From contig NC_050096.1 in the NCBI RefSeq assembly GCF_902167145.1, forward strand, positions 266,188,622-266,252,621: a stretch of DNA of 64,000 nucleotides. Direction: 5' to 3'. The stretch is from Zea mays (Eukaryota; Streptophyta; Magnoliopsida; Poales; Poaceae). Made by a program: the position numbers and the translations under genes. Position 1 is the stretch's first letter; every line of letters starts with the position of its first letter. The notes under the pieces were generated by a model that saw nothing but the letters and a program-made list of their open reading frames with translations, did no database searches and had not been told where the DNA came from. Positions 45,080 to 55,938 of this stretch are shown piece by piece.

Positions 45080-48000
45080 CTAACAAAAGAAGTTGCGGGA
45101 ATCAAGAATATTGAGCTCATGCCTAAGTTTGGTAAAAGTTTGTTCATCAAGGGGCTTGGTAAAGATATCGGCTAATTGATCTTTAGTATTAATGTAGGCA
45201 ATCTCGATATCTCCCTTTTGTTGGTGATCCCTAAGAAAATGATACCGAATGGCTATGTGTTTAGTGCGGCTATGCTCGACAGGATTGTCGGCCATCTTGA
45301 TTGCACTCTCATTATCACATAGCAAAGGGACTTTGGTTAGTTTGTAACCGTAGTCCCGCAGGGTTTGCCTCATCCAAAGTAGTTGCGCACAACAATGTCC
45401 TGCGGCAATGTACTCGGCTTCGGCAGTGGAAAGAGCGACCGAATTTTGCTTCTTTGAAGCCCAAGACACCAAGGATCTCCCCAAGAACTGGCAAGTCCCT
45501 GATGTGCTCTTCCTGTTAATCTTACACCCCGCCCAATCGGCATCCGAATAACCAATTAAATCAAAAGTGGATCCCCGAGGGTACCAAAGCCCAAACTTAG
45601 GAGTATAAGCCAAATATCTCAAGATTCGTTTTACGGCCGTAAGGTGGGATTCCTTAGGGTCGGATTGGAATCTTGCACACATGCAAACGGAAAGCATAAT
45701 GTCCGGTCGAGATGCACATAAATAAAGCAATGAACCAATCATCGACCGGTATACCTTTTGATCCACGGACTTACCTCCCGTGTCGAGGTCGAGATGCCCA
45801 TTGGTTCCCATGGGTGTCTTGATGGGCTTGGCATCCTTCATCCCAAACTTGTTTAGAATGTCTTGAGTGTACTTAGTTTGGCTAATGAAGGTGCCCTCTT
45901 GGAGTTGCTTTACTTGGAATCCTAAGAAATACTTCAACTCCCCCATCATAGACATCTCGAATTTCTGTGTCATGATCCTACTAAATTCCTCCCAAGTAGA
46001 TTCGTTAGTAGACCCAAATATGATATCATCAACATAAATTTGGCATACAAACAAGTCATTGTCAAGAGTTTTAGTGAAGAGTGTAGGATCGGCCTTGCCG
46101 ACTTTGAAGCCATTAGCGATAAGGAAATCTCTAAGGCATTCATACCATGCTCTTGGGGCTTGCTTGAGCCCATAAAGCGCCTTAGAGAGCTTATAGACAT
46201 GGTTAGGGTACTTACTATCTTCAAAGCCGGGAGGTTGCTCAACATAGACCTCTTCCTTGATTGGTCCATTGAGGAAAGCACTTTTCACGTCCATTTGATA
46301 AAGCTTAAAGCCATGGTAAGTAGCATAGGCTAATAATATGCGAATTGACTCAAGCCTAGCTACGGGTGCATAGGTTTCACCGAAATCCAAACCTTCGACT
46401 TGGGAGTATCCTTTGGCCACAAGTCGAGCTTTGTTCCTTGTCACCACACCATGCTCATCTTGCTTGTTGCGGAAAACCCATTTGGTTCCTACAACATTTT
46501 GGTTAGGACGTGGAACTAAGTGCCATACCTCGTTCCTTGTGAAATTGTTGAGCTCCTCTTGCATCGCCACCACCCAATCCGAATCTTGTAGTGCTTCCTC
46601 CACCCTGTGTGGCTCAATAGAGGAAACAAACGAGTAATGTTCACAAAAATGTGCAACACGAGATCGAGTGGTTACCCCCTTATGAATGTCGCCGAGAATG
46701 GTGTCGACGGGGTGATCTCGTTGGATTGCTTGGTGGACTCTTGGGTGTGGCGGCCTTGGTTCTTCCTCATCCTCCTTTTCTTGATCATTTGCATCTCCCC
46801 CTTGATCATTGCCTTCATCTTGAGGTGGCTCATCTTCTTGATTTTGCCCTTCATCAACTTGAGCCTCATCCTCATTTTGAGTTGGTGGAGATGCTTGCGT
46901 GGAGGAGGACGGTTGATCTTGTGCACTTGGTGGCTCTTTGGATTCCTTAGGACACACATCCCCAATGGACATGTTCCTTATCGCTATGCATGGAGCTTCT
47001 TCATTACCTATCTCATCAAGATCAACTTGCTCTACTTGAGAGCCGTTAGTTTCATCAAACACAACGTCACATGAGACTTCAACTAGTCCAGTGGACTTGT
47101 TAAAGACCCTATATGCCCTTGTGTTTGAGTCATAACCAAGTAAAAAGCCTTCTACAGTCTTCGGAGCAAATTTAGATTTTCTACCTCTTTTAACAAGAAA
47201 AAAGCATTTGCTACCAAAAACTCTAAAGTATGAAATGTTGGGCTTTTTACCGGTTAGGAGTTCATAGGATGTCTTCTTGAGGATTCGGTGAAGATATAAC
47301 CGGTTGATGGCGTAGCAGGCGGTGTTGACCGCTTCGGCCCAAAACCGGTCCGGTGTCTTGTACTCATCAAGCATGGTTCTTGCCATGTCCAATAGAGTTC
47401 GATTCTTCCTCTCCACTACACCATTTTGTTGTGGCGTGTAGGGAGAGGAGAACTCATGCTTGATGCCCTCCTCCTCAAGGAAGCCTTCGATTTGAGAGTT
47501 CTTGAACTCCGTCCCGTTGTCGCTTCTTATTTTCTTGATTCTTAAGCCAAACTCATTTTGAGCCCGTCTCAAGAATCCTTTTAAGGTCTCTTGGGTTTGA
47601 GATTTTTCCTGTAAAAAGAATACCCAAGTGAAGCGAGAATAATCATCCACTATTACAAGACAATACTTACTCCCGCCGATGCTTATGTAAGCAATCGGGC
47701 CGAATAGATCCATGTGGAGTAGCTCAAGCGGCATGTCGGTCGTCATGATGTTCTTGTGTGGATGATGAGCTCCAACTTGCTTCCCTGCCTGGCACGCGCT
47801 ACAAATCCTGTCTTTCTCAAAATGAACATTTGTTAATCCTAAAATGTGTTCTCCCTTTAGAAGCTTATGAAGATTCTTCATTCCAACATGGGCTAGTCGG
47901 CGGTGCCAGAGCCAACCCATGTTAGTCTTAGCAATTAAGCAAGTGTCGAGTTCAGCTCTATCAAAATCTACTAAGTATAGCTGACCCTCTAACAGTCCCT

Positions 48001-48325
48001 TAAAAGCTATTGAATCATCACTTCTTCTAAAGACAGTGACACCTACATCAGTAAAGAGACAGTTGTAGCCCATTTGACATAATTGGGAAACAGAAAGCAA
48101 GTTGTAGTCTAAAGAATCAACAAGAAAAACATTGGAAATAGAATGGTCAGGAGATATAGCAATTTTACCAAGTCCTTTGACCAAACCTTGATTTCCATCC
48201 CCGAATGTGATAGCTCGTTGGGGATCTTGGTTTTTCTCATATGACGAGAACATCCTTTTCTCCCCGGTCATGTGGTTTGTGCACCCGCTGTCGAGTATCC
48301 AACTTGAGCCCCCGGATGCATAAAC
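45080..48325 (-). CDS. Sirevirus B pol polyprotein (protease, integrase, RT, RNase H), intact frame
   Basis: The frame opens just downstream of a TAG (next to 48327) and runs to the stop at 45080; the first Met is at 48271 (1,063 codons from there). The aspartic protease motif [11 protein letters not shown] lies before that Met, so the true N-terminus must be reached by some route other than the Met at 48271. It has GAG-pre-integrase ([13 protein letters not shown]), integrase ([25 protein letters not shown]), a linker rich in Glu/Gln/Pro ([11 protein letters not shown]), RT (YVDDIIFGS) and RNase H ([19 protein letters not shown]). No stop or shift is seen. It is in the +1 frame relative to gag, and the two are separated by stops. 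Confidence 0.93.
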   Translation of the reverse strand, partial: VYASGGSSWILDSGCTNHMTGEKRMFSSYEKNQDPQRAITFGDGNQGLVKGLGKIAISPDHSISNVFLVDSLDYNLLSVSQLCQMGYNCLFTDVGVTVFRRSDDSIAFKGLLEGQLYLVDFDRAELDTCLIAKTNMGWLWHRRLAHVGMKNLHKLLKGEHILGLTNVHFEKDRICSACQAGKQVGAHHPHKNIMTTDMPLELLHMDLFGPIAYISIGGSKYCLVIVDDYSRFTWVFFLQEKSQTQETLKGFLRRAQNEFGLRIKKIRSDNGTEFKNSQIEGFLEEEGIKHEFSSPYTPQQNGVVERKNRTLLDMARTMLDEYKTPDRFWAEAVNTACYAINRLYLHRILKKTSYELLTGKKPNISYFRVFGSKCFFLVKRGRKSKFAPKTVEGFLLGYDSNTRAYRVFNKSTGLVEVSCDVVFDETNGSQVEQVDLDEIGNEEAPCIAIRNMSIGDVCPKESKEPPSAQDQPSSSTQASPPTQNEDEAQVDEGQNQEDEPPQDEGNDQGGDANDQEKEDEEEPRPPHPRVHQAIQRDHPVDTILGDIHKGVTTRSRVAHFCEHYSFVSSIEPHRVEEALQDSDWVVAMQEELNNFTRNEVWHLVPRPNQNVVGTKWVFRNKQDEHGVVTRNKARLVAKGYSQVEGLDFGETYAPVARLESIRILLAYATYHGFKLYQMDVKSAFLNGPIKEEVYVEQPPGFEDSKYPNHVYKLSKALYGLKQAPRAWYECLRDFLIANGFKVGKADPTLFTKTLDNDLFVCQIYVDDIIFGSTNESTWEEFSRIMTQKFEMSMMGELKYFLGFQVKQLQEGTFISQTKYTQDILNKFGMKDAKPIKTPMGTNGHLDLDTGGKSVDQKVYRSMIGSLLYLCASRPDIMLSVCMCARFQSDPKESHLTAVKRILRYLAYTPKFGLWYPRGSTFDLIGYSDADWAGCKINRKSTSGTCQFLGRSLVSWASKKQNSVALSTAEAEYIAAGHCCAQLLWMRQTLRDYGYKLTKVPLLCDNESAIKMADNPVEHSRTKHIAIRYHFLRDHQQKGDIEIAYINTKDQLADIFTKPLDEQTFTKLRHELNILDSRNFFC

Positions 48326-48338
48326 CTACAAAACAAAT

Positions 48339-51037
48339 TTAGTTCTTGACTTTAGGTACCCAAACTGTTTTGGGTCCTTTGGCATTAGAAACAAGAACTT
48401 TTGGTACCCAAACACAAGTCTTAGAGCCCTTGTGTTTGCCCCCAACAAACTTGGCAACTACCTTGCCGGATTTGTTAGTCAAAACATAAGATGCATCAAA
48501 GGTCTTAAATGAAATGCTATGTTCATTTGATGCATTAGGAGTTTTCTTTTTAGGCAACTTGGCATGGGTTGGTTGCCTAGAGCTAGATGTCTCACCCTTA
48601 TACATAAAAGCATGATTAGGGCCAGAGTGAGATTTCCTAGAATGAATTCTCCTAATTTTGTTCTCGGGATAACCGGCAGGGTACAAAATGTAACCTTCGT
48701 TATCCTGAGGCATGGGAGCCTTGCCCTTAACAAAGTTAGACAAATTTTTAGGAGGGGCATTAAGTTTGACATTGTCTCCCCTTTGGAAGCCAATGCCATC
48801 CTTAATGCCTGGGCGTCTCCCATTATAAAGCATGCTACGAGCAAATTTAAATTTCTCATTTTCTAAGTTGTGCTCGGCAATTTTAGCATCTAGTTGAGCT
48901 ATATGATCATTTTGTTGCTTAATTAGAATCATGTGATCATGAATAGCATCAACATCAATATCTCTACATCTAGTACAAATAGTAACATGCTCAATGGTAG
49001 ATGTAGAGGGTTTGCAAGAATTAAGTTCAACGATCTTAGCATGTAATATATCATTTTTATCTCTAAGATCGGAAATAGTGATATTGCAAACATCAAAATC
49101 TTTAGCCTTAGCAATCAAATTATTATTTTCTACTCTAAGGCTAGCAAGAGAAATATTCAATTCTTCAATCCTAGCAAGCAAATCATCATTATTTTCTTTA
49201 GGATTGGAAGTTGAAACAATGCAAATATGAGAATCAACCTTAGCATTTAAACTAGCATTTTCATTCCTAAGGTTGTCAATCATCTCACGGCAAGTGCTTA
49301 GCTCACTAGATAATTTTTCACATTTTTCTACTTCTAGAGCATAAGCCTTTTTAACCTTAACATGTTTCTTGTTTTCTTTAATTAGACAATCCTCTTGGGA
49401 GTCCAAAAGGTCATCCTTTTCATGAATAGCACTAATCAATTCATTTAATTTTTCTTTTTGCTCCATGTTAAGATTTGCAAAGAGAACATGTAAATTATCC
49501 TCCTCATCACTAACATTATCATCACTAGAAGATTCATATTTAGTGGAGGAGTTAGATTTAACCTTCTTCCGTTTGCCGTCCTTTGCCATGAGGCACTTGT
49601 GGCCGACGTTGGGGAAGAGAAGTCCCTTGGTGACGGCAATGTTGGCGGCGTCCTCGTCGTCGGAGGAGTCGCTTGAGCTTTCGTCGGAATCCCACTCCCG
49701 ACAAACATGGGCATCGCCGCCCTTCTTCTTGTAGTACTTCTTTTTCTCCTTTCTTCTCCCCTTCTTGTCGTCGCCTCGGTCACTGTCACTTGATATAGGA
49801 CATTTAGCAATAAAATGACCGGGCTTACCACATTTGTAGCAAACCTTTTTGGAGCGGGGCTTGTAGTCTTTCCCCCTCCTTTGTTTGAGGATTTGGCGGA
49901 AGCTCTTGATGACGAGCGCCATTTCCTCATTGTCGAGCTTGGAGGCGTCTATAGGTTGTCGACTCGGTGTAGCCTCCTCCTTCTTCTCCTCCGTCGCCTT
50001 GAATGCGACGGGTTGAGCTTCGGATGTGGATGGATCATCAAGCTCGTTGATCTTCCTCGAGCCTTCGATCATGCACTCAAAACTTACAAAATTCCCGATA
50101 ACTTCCTCGGGGGTCATTTTAGTATATCTAGGATTACCACGAATTAATTGAACTTGAGTGGGGTTAAGGAAAATGAGAGATCTTAGAATAACCTTAACCA
50201 TTTCGTGGTCGTCCCACTTTACGCTCCCGAGGTTGCGCACTTGATTCACTAAGGTCTTGAGCCGGTTGTACATGTGTTGTGGCTCCTCCCCTTTGCGAAG
50301 CCGGAACCGACCGAGCTCCCCCTCGATCGTTTCCCGCTTGGTGATCTTAGTGAGCTCGTCTCCCTCGTGCGCGGTTTTGAGCACATCCCAAATCTCCTTG
50401 GCGCTCTTCAACCCTTGTACTTTGTTATACTCCTCTCTACTTAGAGAGGCGAGGAGTATTGTTGTTGCTTGAGAGTTGAAGTGCTCGATTTGGGCCACCT
50501 CATCCTCATCATAGTTCTCATCCCCTACCGACGGTACCTGTGCACCAAACTCAACAACATCCATATACCTTTGTGGAGCGAGGTTAGATGAAATCGCATT
50601 AAATCGCTCCACCTAGCGTAATCTTCACCATCAAAAGTTGGTGGTTTGCCTAATGGGACGGAAAGTAAAGGTGTATGTTTGGAAATGCGAGGGTAGTGTA
50701 GGGGGATCTTACTATACTTCTTGCGCTCTTGGCGCTTAGAAGTGACGGAGGGCGCATCGGAGTCGGAGGTCGATGTTGATGAAGTGTCGGTCTCGTAGTA
50801 GACCACTTTCCTCATCCTCTTGTGCTTGTCGCTTTTCCGATGCGGCTTGTGGGAAGAAGATTTTTCCTTCTTCTCTTTGTGGTGAGAAGAGGAAGACTTT
50901 TTCTCCTTCCGTTTGGAGGAGTCCTTCTTCTTCTCCTTCCTCTTGGTGCGGGACTCTTCCGATGAAGTGCTCCCGTGGCTTGTAGTGGGCTTTTCGCCGG
51001 TCTCCATCTCCTTCTTGGCGTGATCTCCCGACATCAC
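48339..51037 (-). pseudogene. Sirevirus B gag, broken by a one-base deletion
   Basis: Start MMSGDHAKKEMETGEK at 51037, as in element A. A Lys/Ser-rich N-terminus and the first part of the gag domain (WSDLMRFHLTSLHKGIW) are followed by a frameshift at about 50560. Element A reads ACATTCCAT there and B reads ACATCCAT. The next frame continues with DVVEFGAQVPSVGDENYDED, the rest of the gag domain, the CCHC knuckle (CYKCGKPGHFIAKC) and a coiled-coil C-terminus of about 300 residues ending in WVPKVKN and TAA. Without functional gag the copy would need help to move. Confidence 0.88.
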
Positions 51038-51068
51038 TTCGAGCGGTTAGGCTCTAATGAAGCACCAG

Positions 51069-51080
51069 GCTCTGATACCA
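51069..51080 (-). other. Sirevirus B primer binding site
   Basis: TGGTATCAGAGC on the minus strand, initiator Met tRNA type, two bases from the 5' LTR. Confidence 0.92.
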
Positions 51081-51082
51081 AT

Positions 51083-52395
51083 TGAAAGTCGCCTAGAGGG
51101 GGGGGGGGTGAATAGGGCGAAACTGAAATTCTCAAAAATAATCACAACTACAAGCCGGGTTAGCGTTAGAAATATAATTGAGTCCGCGAGAGAGGGTGCA
51201 AAACAAATCGCAAGCGAATAAAGAGGTGAGACACGCGGATTTGTTTTACCGAGGTTCGGTTCTCTCAAACCTACTCCCCGTTGAGGAGGCCACAAAGGCC
51301 AGGTCTCTTTCAACCCTTCCCTCTCTCAAACGGTCCCTCGGACCGAGTGAGCTTCTCTTCTCAAATCACTTGGGAATCAAACTTCCCGCAAGGACCACCA
51401 CACAATTGGTGTCTCTTGCCTCAATTACAAGTGAGTGTTTGATCACAAGAAAGAATGCGCAAGAAAAGAAGCGATCCAAGCGCAAGAGCTCAAATGAACA
51501 CTACAAATCACTCTCTCTAGTCACTAGGGCTTTGAATGAAGTTGGGAGAGGATTTGATCTCTTTTGGTGTGCCTTGCAATGAAAGATAGCTCTTGTAAGG
51601 TGGTTGGAAGGTGAAAACTTGGATGTAATGAATGGTGGGGTGGTTGGGGTATTTATAGCCCCAACCACCAAAAGTGGCCGTTGGGAAGCTGTCTGTTCGA
51701 TGGCGCACCGGACAGTCCGGTGCACACCGGACAGTCCGGTGCCCCCTGCCACGTCATCACTGCCGTTGGATTCTGACCGTTGGAACTTCTGACTTGTGGG
51801 CCCGCCCGGGTGTCCGGTGAACACCGGACAGGTACTGTTTGCTGTCCGGTGTGCCAGTATGGGCGCGTCTGACTTCTGCGCGCGCTGCGCGCGCATTTAT
51901 TGCGCAGCAGGTAGCCGTTGGCGCGGAGGTAGCCGTTGCTCCGGAGTCGCACCGGACAGTCCGGTGCACACCGGACAGTCCGGTGAATTATAGCGGACTA
52001 GCCGTTGGAGTTTCCCGAAGCTGGCGAGTTCCTGAGGCCGACCTCCCTTGGCGCACCGGACACTGTCCGGTGTACACCGGACAGTCCGGTGAATTATAGC
52101 CGAGTCGCCTCTGGGAATTCCCGAAGGTGGCGAGTTTGAGTCTGAGTCCCCCTGGTGCACCGGACATGTCCGGTGGCTCACCGGACAGTCCGGTGCGCCA
52201 GACCAGGGGTGCCTTCGGTTGCCCCCTTTGCTCCTTTGTTGAATCCAAAACTTGGTCTTTTTATTGGCTGAGTGTGAACCTTTTACACCTGTATAATCTA
52301 TACACTTGGGCAAACTAGTTAGTCCAAAGATTTGTGTTGGGCAATTCAACCACCAAAATTATTTAGGAACTAGGTGTAAGCCTAATTCCCTTTCA
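51083..52395 (-). mobile_element. 5' LTR of Sirevirus B
   Basis: 1,313 bp; the minus-strand TATA box GCTATAAATA is at 51650-51659. At least eight CACCGGACAGTCCGGTG-type dyads occur between 51705 and 52200. A long G run (51098-51109) is expanded compared with the 3' LTR. Confidence 0.95.
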
Positions 52396-52400
52396 ACTGT

Positions 52401-53251
52401 CCAGTGTGCCAGCGGAGCAATGGCTACTTCGCGCCAACGGTCGACTGCAACCGCATTCAATGCGCTACAGTGTGTGCCAGAGTCAGAGCACGCGCAGTTG
52501 GCGCACCGGACAGTCTACAGGACCTGTCCGGTGCACCACCGGACAACCCAGAGGCCCCACCTGTCAGAGCTCCAACAGTCAGAACCCAACGGCTTGCTGA
52601 CGTGGCTGGCGCACCGGACTGTCCGGTGCGCCATGCGACAGCAGCCTTCCAACGACCACATTTTGGTGGTTGGGGCTATAAATACCCCAACCACCCCACA
52701 TTCAATGGCATCCAAGTTTTCCACCTTCAACACATTACAAGAGCTATAGCATTCAATTCTAGACACAACCAAAGAGATCAAATCCTCTCCCAAGTCCGGA
52801 ATCACTCCAAATCAAATAGTGACTAGAGAGAGCGACATTTGTGTTCATTTGAGGTCTTGCGCTTGGTTTGCTTCTTTTCTTTCTCATTTTCCTTGTGATC
52901 AAACTCAATTGTAACCGAGGCAAGAGACACCAATTGTGTGGTGGTCCTTGCGGGAACTTTGTGTTCCGTTTGATTGAGAAGAGAAGCTCACTCGGTCTAA
53001 GTGACCGTTTGAGAGAGGGAAAGGGTTGAAAGAGACCCGGTCTTCGTGACCACCTCAACGGGGAGTAGGTTTGCAAGAACCGAACCTCGGTAAAACAAAT
53101 CATCGTGTCTCGCTCTTTATTTGCTCACGATTTGTTTTGCGCCCTCTCTCTCAGACTCGTTTGTATTTCTAACGCTAACCCGGCTTGTAGTTGTGCTTAA
53201 GTTTATAAATTTCAGATTCGCCCTATTCACCCCCCCTCTAGGCGACTTTCA
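52401..53251 (+). mobile_element. LTR C, right segment
   Basis: Continues LTR C after element B. The plus-strand TATA box GCTATAAATA is at 52675-52684, and the LTR ends CTCTAGGCGACTTTCA. The bases after 53251 are not a primer binding site, so C is a solo LTR or 3' LTR. Confidence 0.85.
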
Positions 53252-54135
53252 GTGCACCAGACTGTCCGGTGAGCCAACGGCCGCCAGCGCAACGGTCGGC
53301 CGCTGAATCCGCGGGCGACGCGTGGCTCACGCCAACTGTCGGCTGGGGGCACCGGACAGTCCGGTGTGCACCGGACAGTGTCCGGTGCGCCAACCAGCCC
53401 AAAGTTGCAATGGTCGGCTGCGTCAGGAATGGAAGGAAATCGCGCACCGGACATGAACAGTGGCTGTCCGGTGGCACACCGGACTGTCCGGTGCGCCACC
53501 CGACAGAAGGCAAGATTTGCCTTCCAAGAATGCCTCCAACGGCTCCTAGCTGCCTTGGGGCTATAAAAGGGACCCCTAGGCGCATGGAGGAGTTATCCAA
53601 GCATACTTTGAGCATTCTAAGTCTTCCACACTCCGTCTTCGCGCACTTGATTGACTGTGTTAGTGATTTGAGCTCCGTTCTTGTAGTGAACTCGTTGTGC
53701 TTCATTTTGAGCTCAAGTCTTGGCTTGTGTGCGTGCATATTGCTGCGGATTTGTGTGTGTTGCTTCCCATCCTTACTCTTGTGCTTTCACCGTGATCTTT
53801 ATTGTAAGGGCGAGAGACTCCAACTTGTGGAGATTCCTCGCGAACGGGAAAAGAGATAAGCAAAGAAAAGTCGTGGTATTCAAGTTGATCATTGGATCAC
53901 TTGAAAGGGGTTGAGTGCAACCCTCGTCCATTGGGACGCCACAACGTGGAGGTAGGCAAGTGTTATACTTGTCGAACCACGGGATAAACTCGCGTGTCTT
54001 TTGTGATTGTTTTTCTGTGATACTTGTGTTCGCAAGAGCTCGCTACTTAGCCATACTAACACTTAACCAAGTTTTGTGGCTATTAGTTATTGAATATTAT
54101 AGGATCACCTATTCACCCCCCTCTAGGTGCTCTCA
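53252..54135 (+). mobile_element. LTR D remnant, Sirevirus-like (Opie/Ji group)
   Basis: Begins within CACCGGAC-type dyads and continues through a TATA box (CTATAAAAGG at 53561-53570). It ends CACCCCCCTCTAGGTGCTCTCA, similar to but distinct from A-C. It is the oldest layer of the stack; its start is left of the window. No internal region follows. Confidence 0.7.
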
Positions 54136-54749
54136 ATACCAGCTACAGGGGCTCGGCCACGCCTCCTCAATGTACACAACAAACCCTGACACTCCTAGAG
54201 GTCCTCCTTGAAGATATAAATAGGGACGTCCAGGGCTTCAAGCAGCAGGGGCGAACACTTCACGGTTTTCTCCTCCACCGCGATATTGGCACTTGCCTCA
54301 ACTAACCTCAGGGACTTGGGATCCTTCCCTCTCCCAACCAGCTTGTACTCCCTACTGTAAGCACTTAGGTGTATGAAATATAAGTCTCGTCCCCCTCTGC
54401 TGGAAGTAGGACCTTCTCTTGCCCGAACCAGGATAAAGACTTGTGTCACCTTGCATCACCCATCTGGATCAGGACACACAACAACATTTTACTAGTTGGT
54501 AGGATCCTCGGGCCAAAACACTGACACATAGTATTTTTTACACCACTCTTAGTAATACGTGTTTGAAGACAAAGTATTTCACACCGTATTATTTAGTATA
54601 CATGTGTAAGGCTAATCATAGACATTTTTTGGGTTGGGGTGAAGTTTCAAATACTCAAAATAGTATGGTATCTACAAAACCATAATATTCAAAATAGAGT
54701 TTTTTTACAATGTAGCCTAACACCTTTTGGCAAAAACTACTATGATATT
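54136..54749. other. Intergenic sequence with a short coding-like fragment
   Basis: A minus-strand open stretch (54195-54449, 84 codons) contains SREYKLVGRGKDPKSLRLVEAS and ends VPIYIFKEDL. It reads like a fragment of a larger protein, but I do not recognise the family. Bases 54500-54749 are AT-rich with no feature that I can name. Confidence 0.3.
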
Positions 54750-55518
54750 TGTGATAGCTTGGCCCACAGTGGATGGTGATATTTTGGCCCAAGGCTTAAT
54801 AGAATTAATATAGTACTCATACCAACAACTTGAAAAGAACCTCCGGGTTAAGAGTGCTTGACCTAGAGAAATCTTGAAATTGGTGATCGATCGAGAAGTT
54901 TTCTCGGGTGCACATGAGCGAGGACAAAGTGCGTATAAAAGACTCGTGTTGGTCTTTGGGGATGATATATAATCCTAGAGATCTACCAGGAGTAAGTACC
55001 ACCGGTCCGGGAGTAGACGGGGTTTTACAAATGGTATTAGAGCTGACTCTCGCGGTTTCACGAGCGTGTGTGGGCTAGGGGTTCAGGTATATGGCGCATG
55101 TCACATGTGGGGCCAGAGTGGTCACATGGTATGCCATATGACGACACTGCACATACAGACATGACCAAGAGGGAAGGTTCCTAACTTAGTGTTGACCGAC
55201 GAGGACGTCGATTTTCTAATGGGGTGGATTGTGATATCCTAGGCCCTGTGTTGGTGATATACTGGTTCAATAATTAATAGAATTTTTAGAGTACTCATAC
55301 CAATATGGTGTATTTTTCAGAAGCCTATTTCGAAAGAACCTCCAAGTTAAACGTGCTAGGCCTAGAGAAATCATAGGATGGATGACCGACCGGAAAGTTT
55401 TCCCGGATGTGCATGAGTGAGGACAAAGCGCACACAAAAGACTTGTGTTGATCTTTAGGGACGATATAGACTCTCTAGGCATAAGTACCGCCGGTCCGTT
55501 AGTGGACAATGCGTTACA
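54750..55518 (+). mobile_element. TRIM-like miniature LTR element upstream of NOT3
   Basis: Two related terminal repeats, 54750-55029 (280 bp) and 55230-55518 (289 bp), start TGTGATA and end TTACA. The 200-bp interior starts with TGGTATTAGAGC (55032-55043), one base from the Met tRNA primer site, and ends with a purine-rich AATGGGGTGGAT tract. Flanks ATATT and TTATT may be a decayed target duplication. The two repeats are clearly diverged, so this is an old copy. There is no coding capacity. Confidence 0.75.
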
Positions 55519-55803
55519 TTATTTTCCAATATCATGGTTTTACCTCAAAATTTTAAAAATATTTTGCTTCCAAACACTTTTAATATTTTGTTGATACTAT
55601 AAAATATACTTATTTTTTAATTATAAGGCATTTTTTGAGATGCTATATAGACACACTCTTTTAATGGTAAAATGCCAATTTTTCTCAAACCGAAACCCGT
55701 CCAAATCATCGTCTGTTTCCCCTCCCCAGTCTCCACCACTCCCCCTGCCGCCCCAATCGTAAACCCTAGCCGCGCCTGAGCGTGAGACATCCACGTCGCA
55801 GCC
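55519..55803 (+). promoter_or_regulatory. NOT3 promoter and 5' leader
   Basis: 285 bp separate the TRIM-like element from the start codon. A TATA-like CTATATAGAC lies near 55643. A telo-box (AAACCCTA, 55761-55768) sits 36 bp before the ATG; telo-boxes are frequent in promoters and leaders of plant genes for ribosome and RNA machinery. The leader around 55710-55750 is CT-rich. Confidence 0.55.
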
Positions 55804-55899
55804 ATGGGCGCCAGCCGGAAGCTGCAGGGCGAGATCGACCGCGTCCTTAAGAAGGTCCAGGAGGGCGTCGACGTCTTCGACAGCATCTGGAACAAGGCA

Positions 55900-55938
<39 letters not shown>

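Larger units (their letters stand above)
42939..52395 (-). mobile_element. Opie-like Sirevirus B, full length, 9,457 bp
   Basis: LTRs of 1,309 and 1,313 bp flank the element, and ACTGT is duplicated at 42934-42938 and 52396-52400. The primer site is TGGTATCAGAGC at 51069-51080, and multiple polypurine tracts occupy 44248-44900. The LTRs differ by about seven substitutions plus a G-run length change, about 0.5%. pol is open throughout, but gag has a one-base deletion. It is the closest reference for reconstructing where the insertions in element A took place. Confidence 0.96.

Noticed and set aside
53269..53859. 196-codon plus-strand ORF
   Set aside because: It lies wholly inside LTR remnant D and reads through CACCGGAC dyads and a TATA region; no protein family is recognisable.
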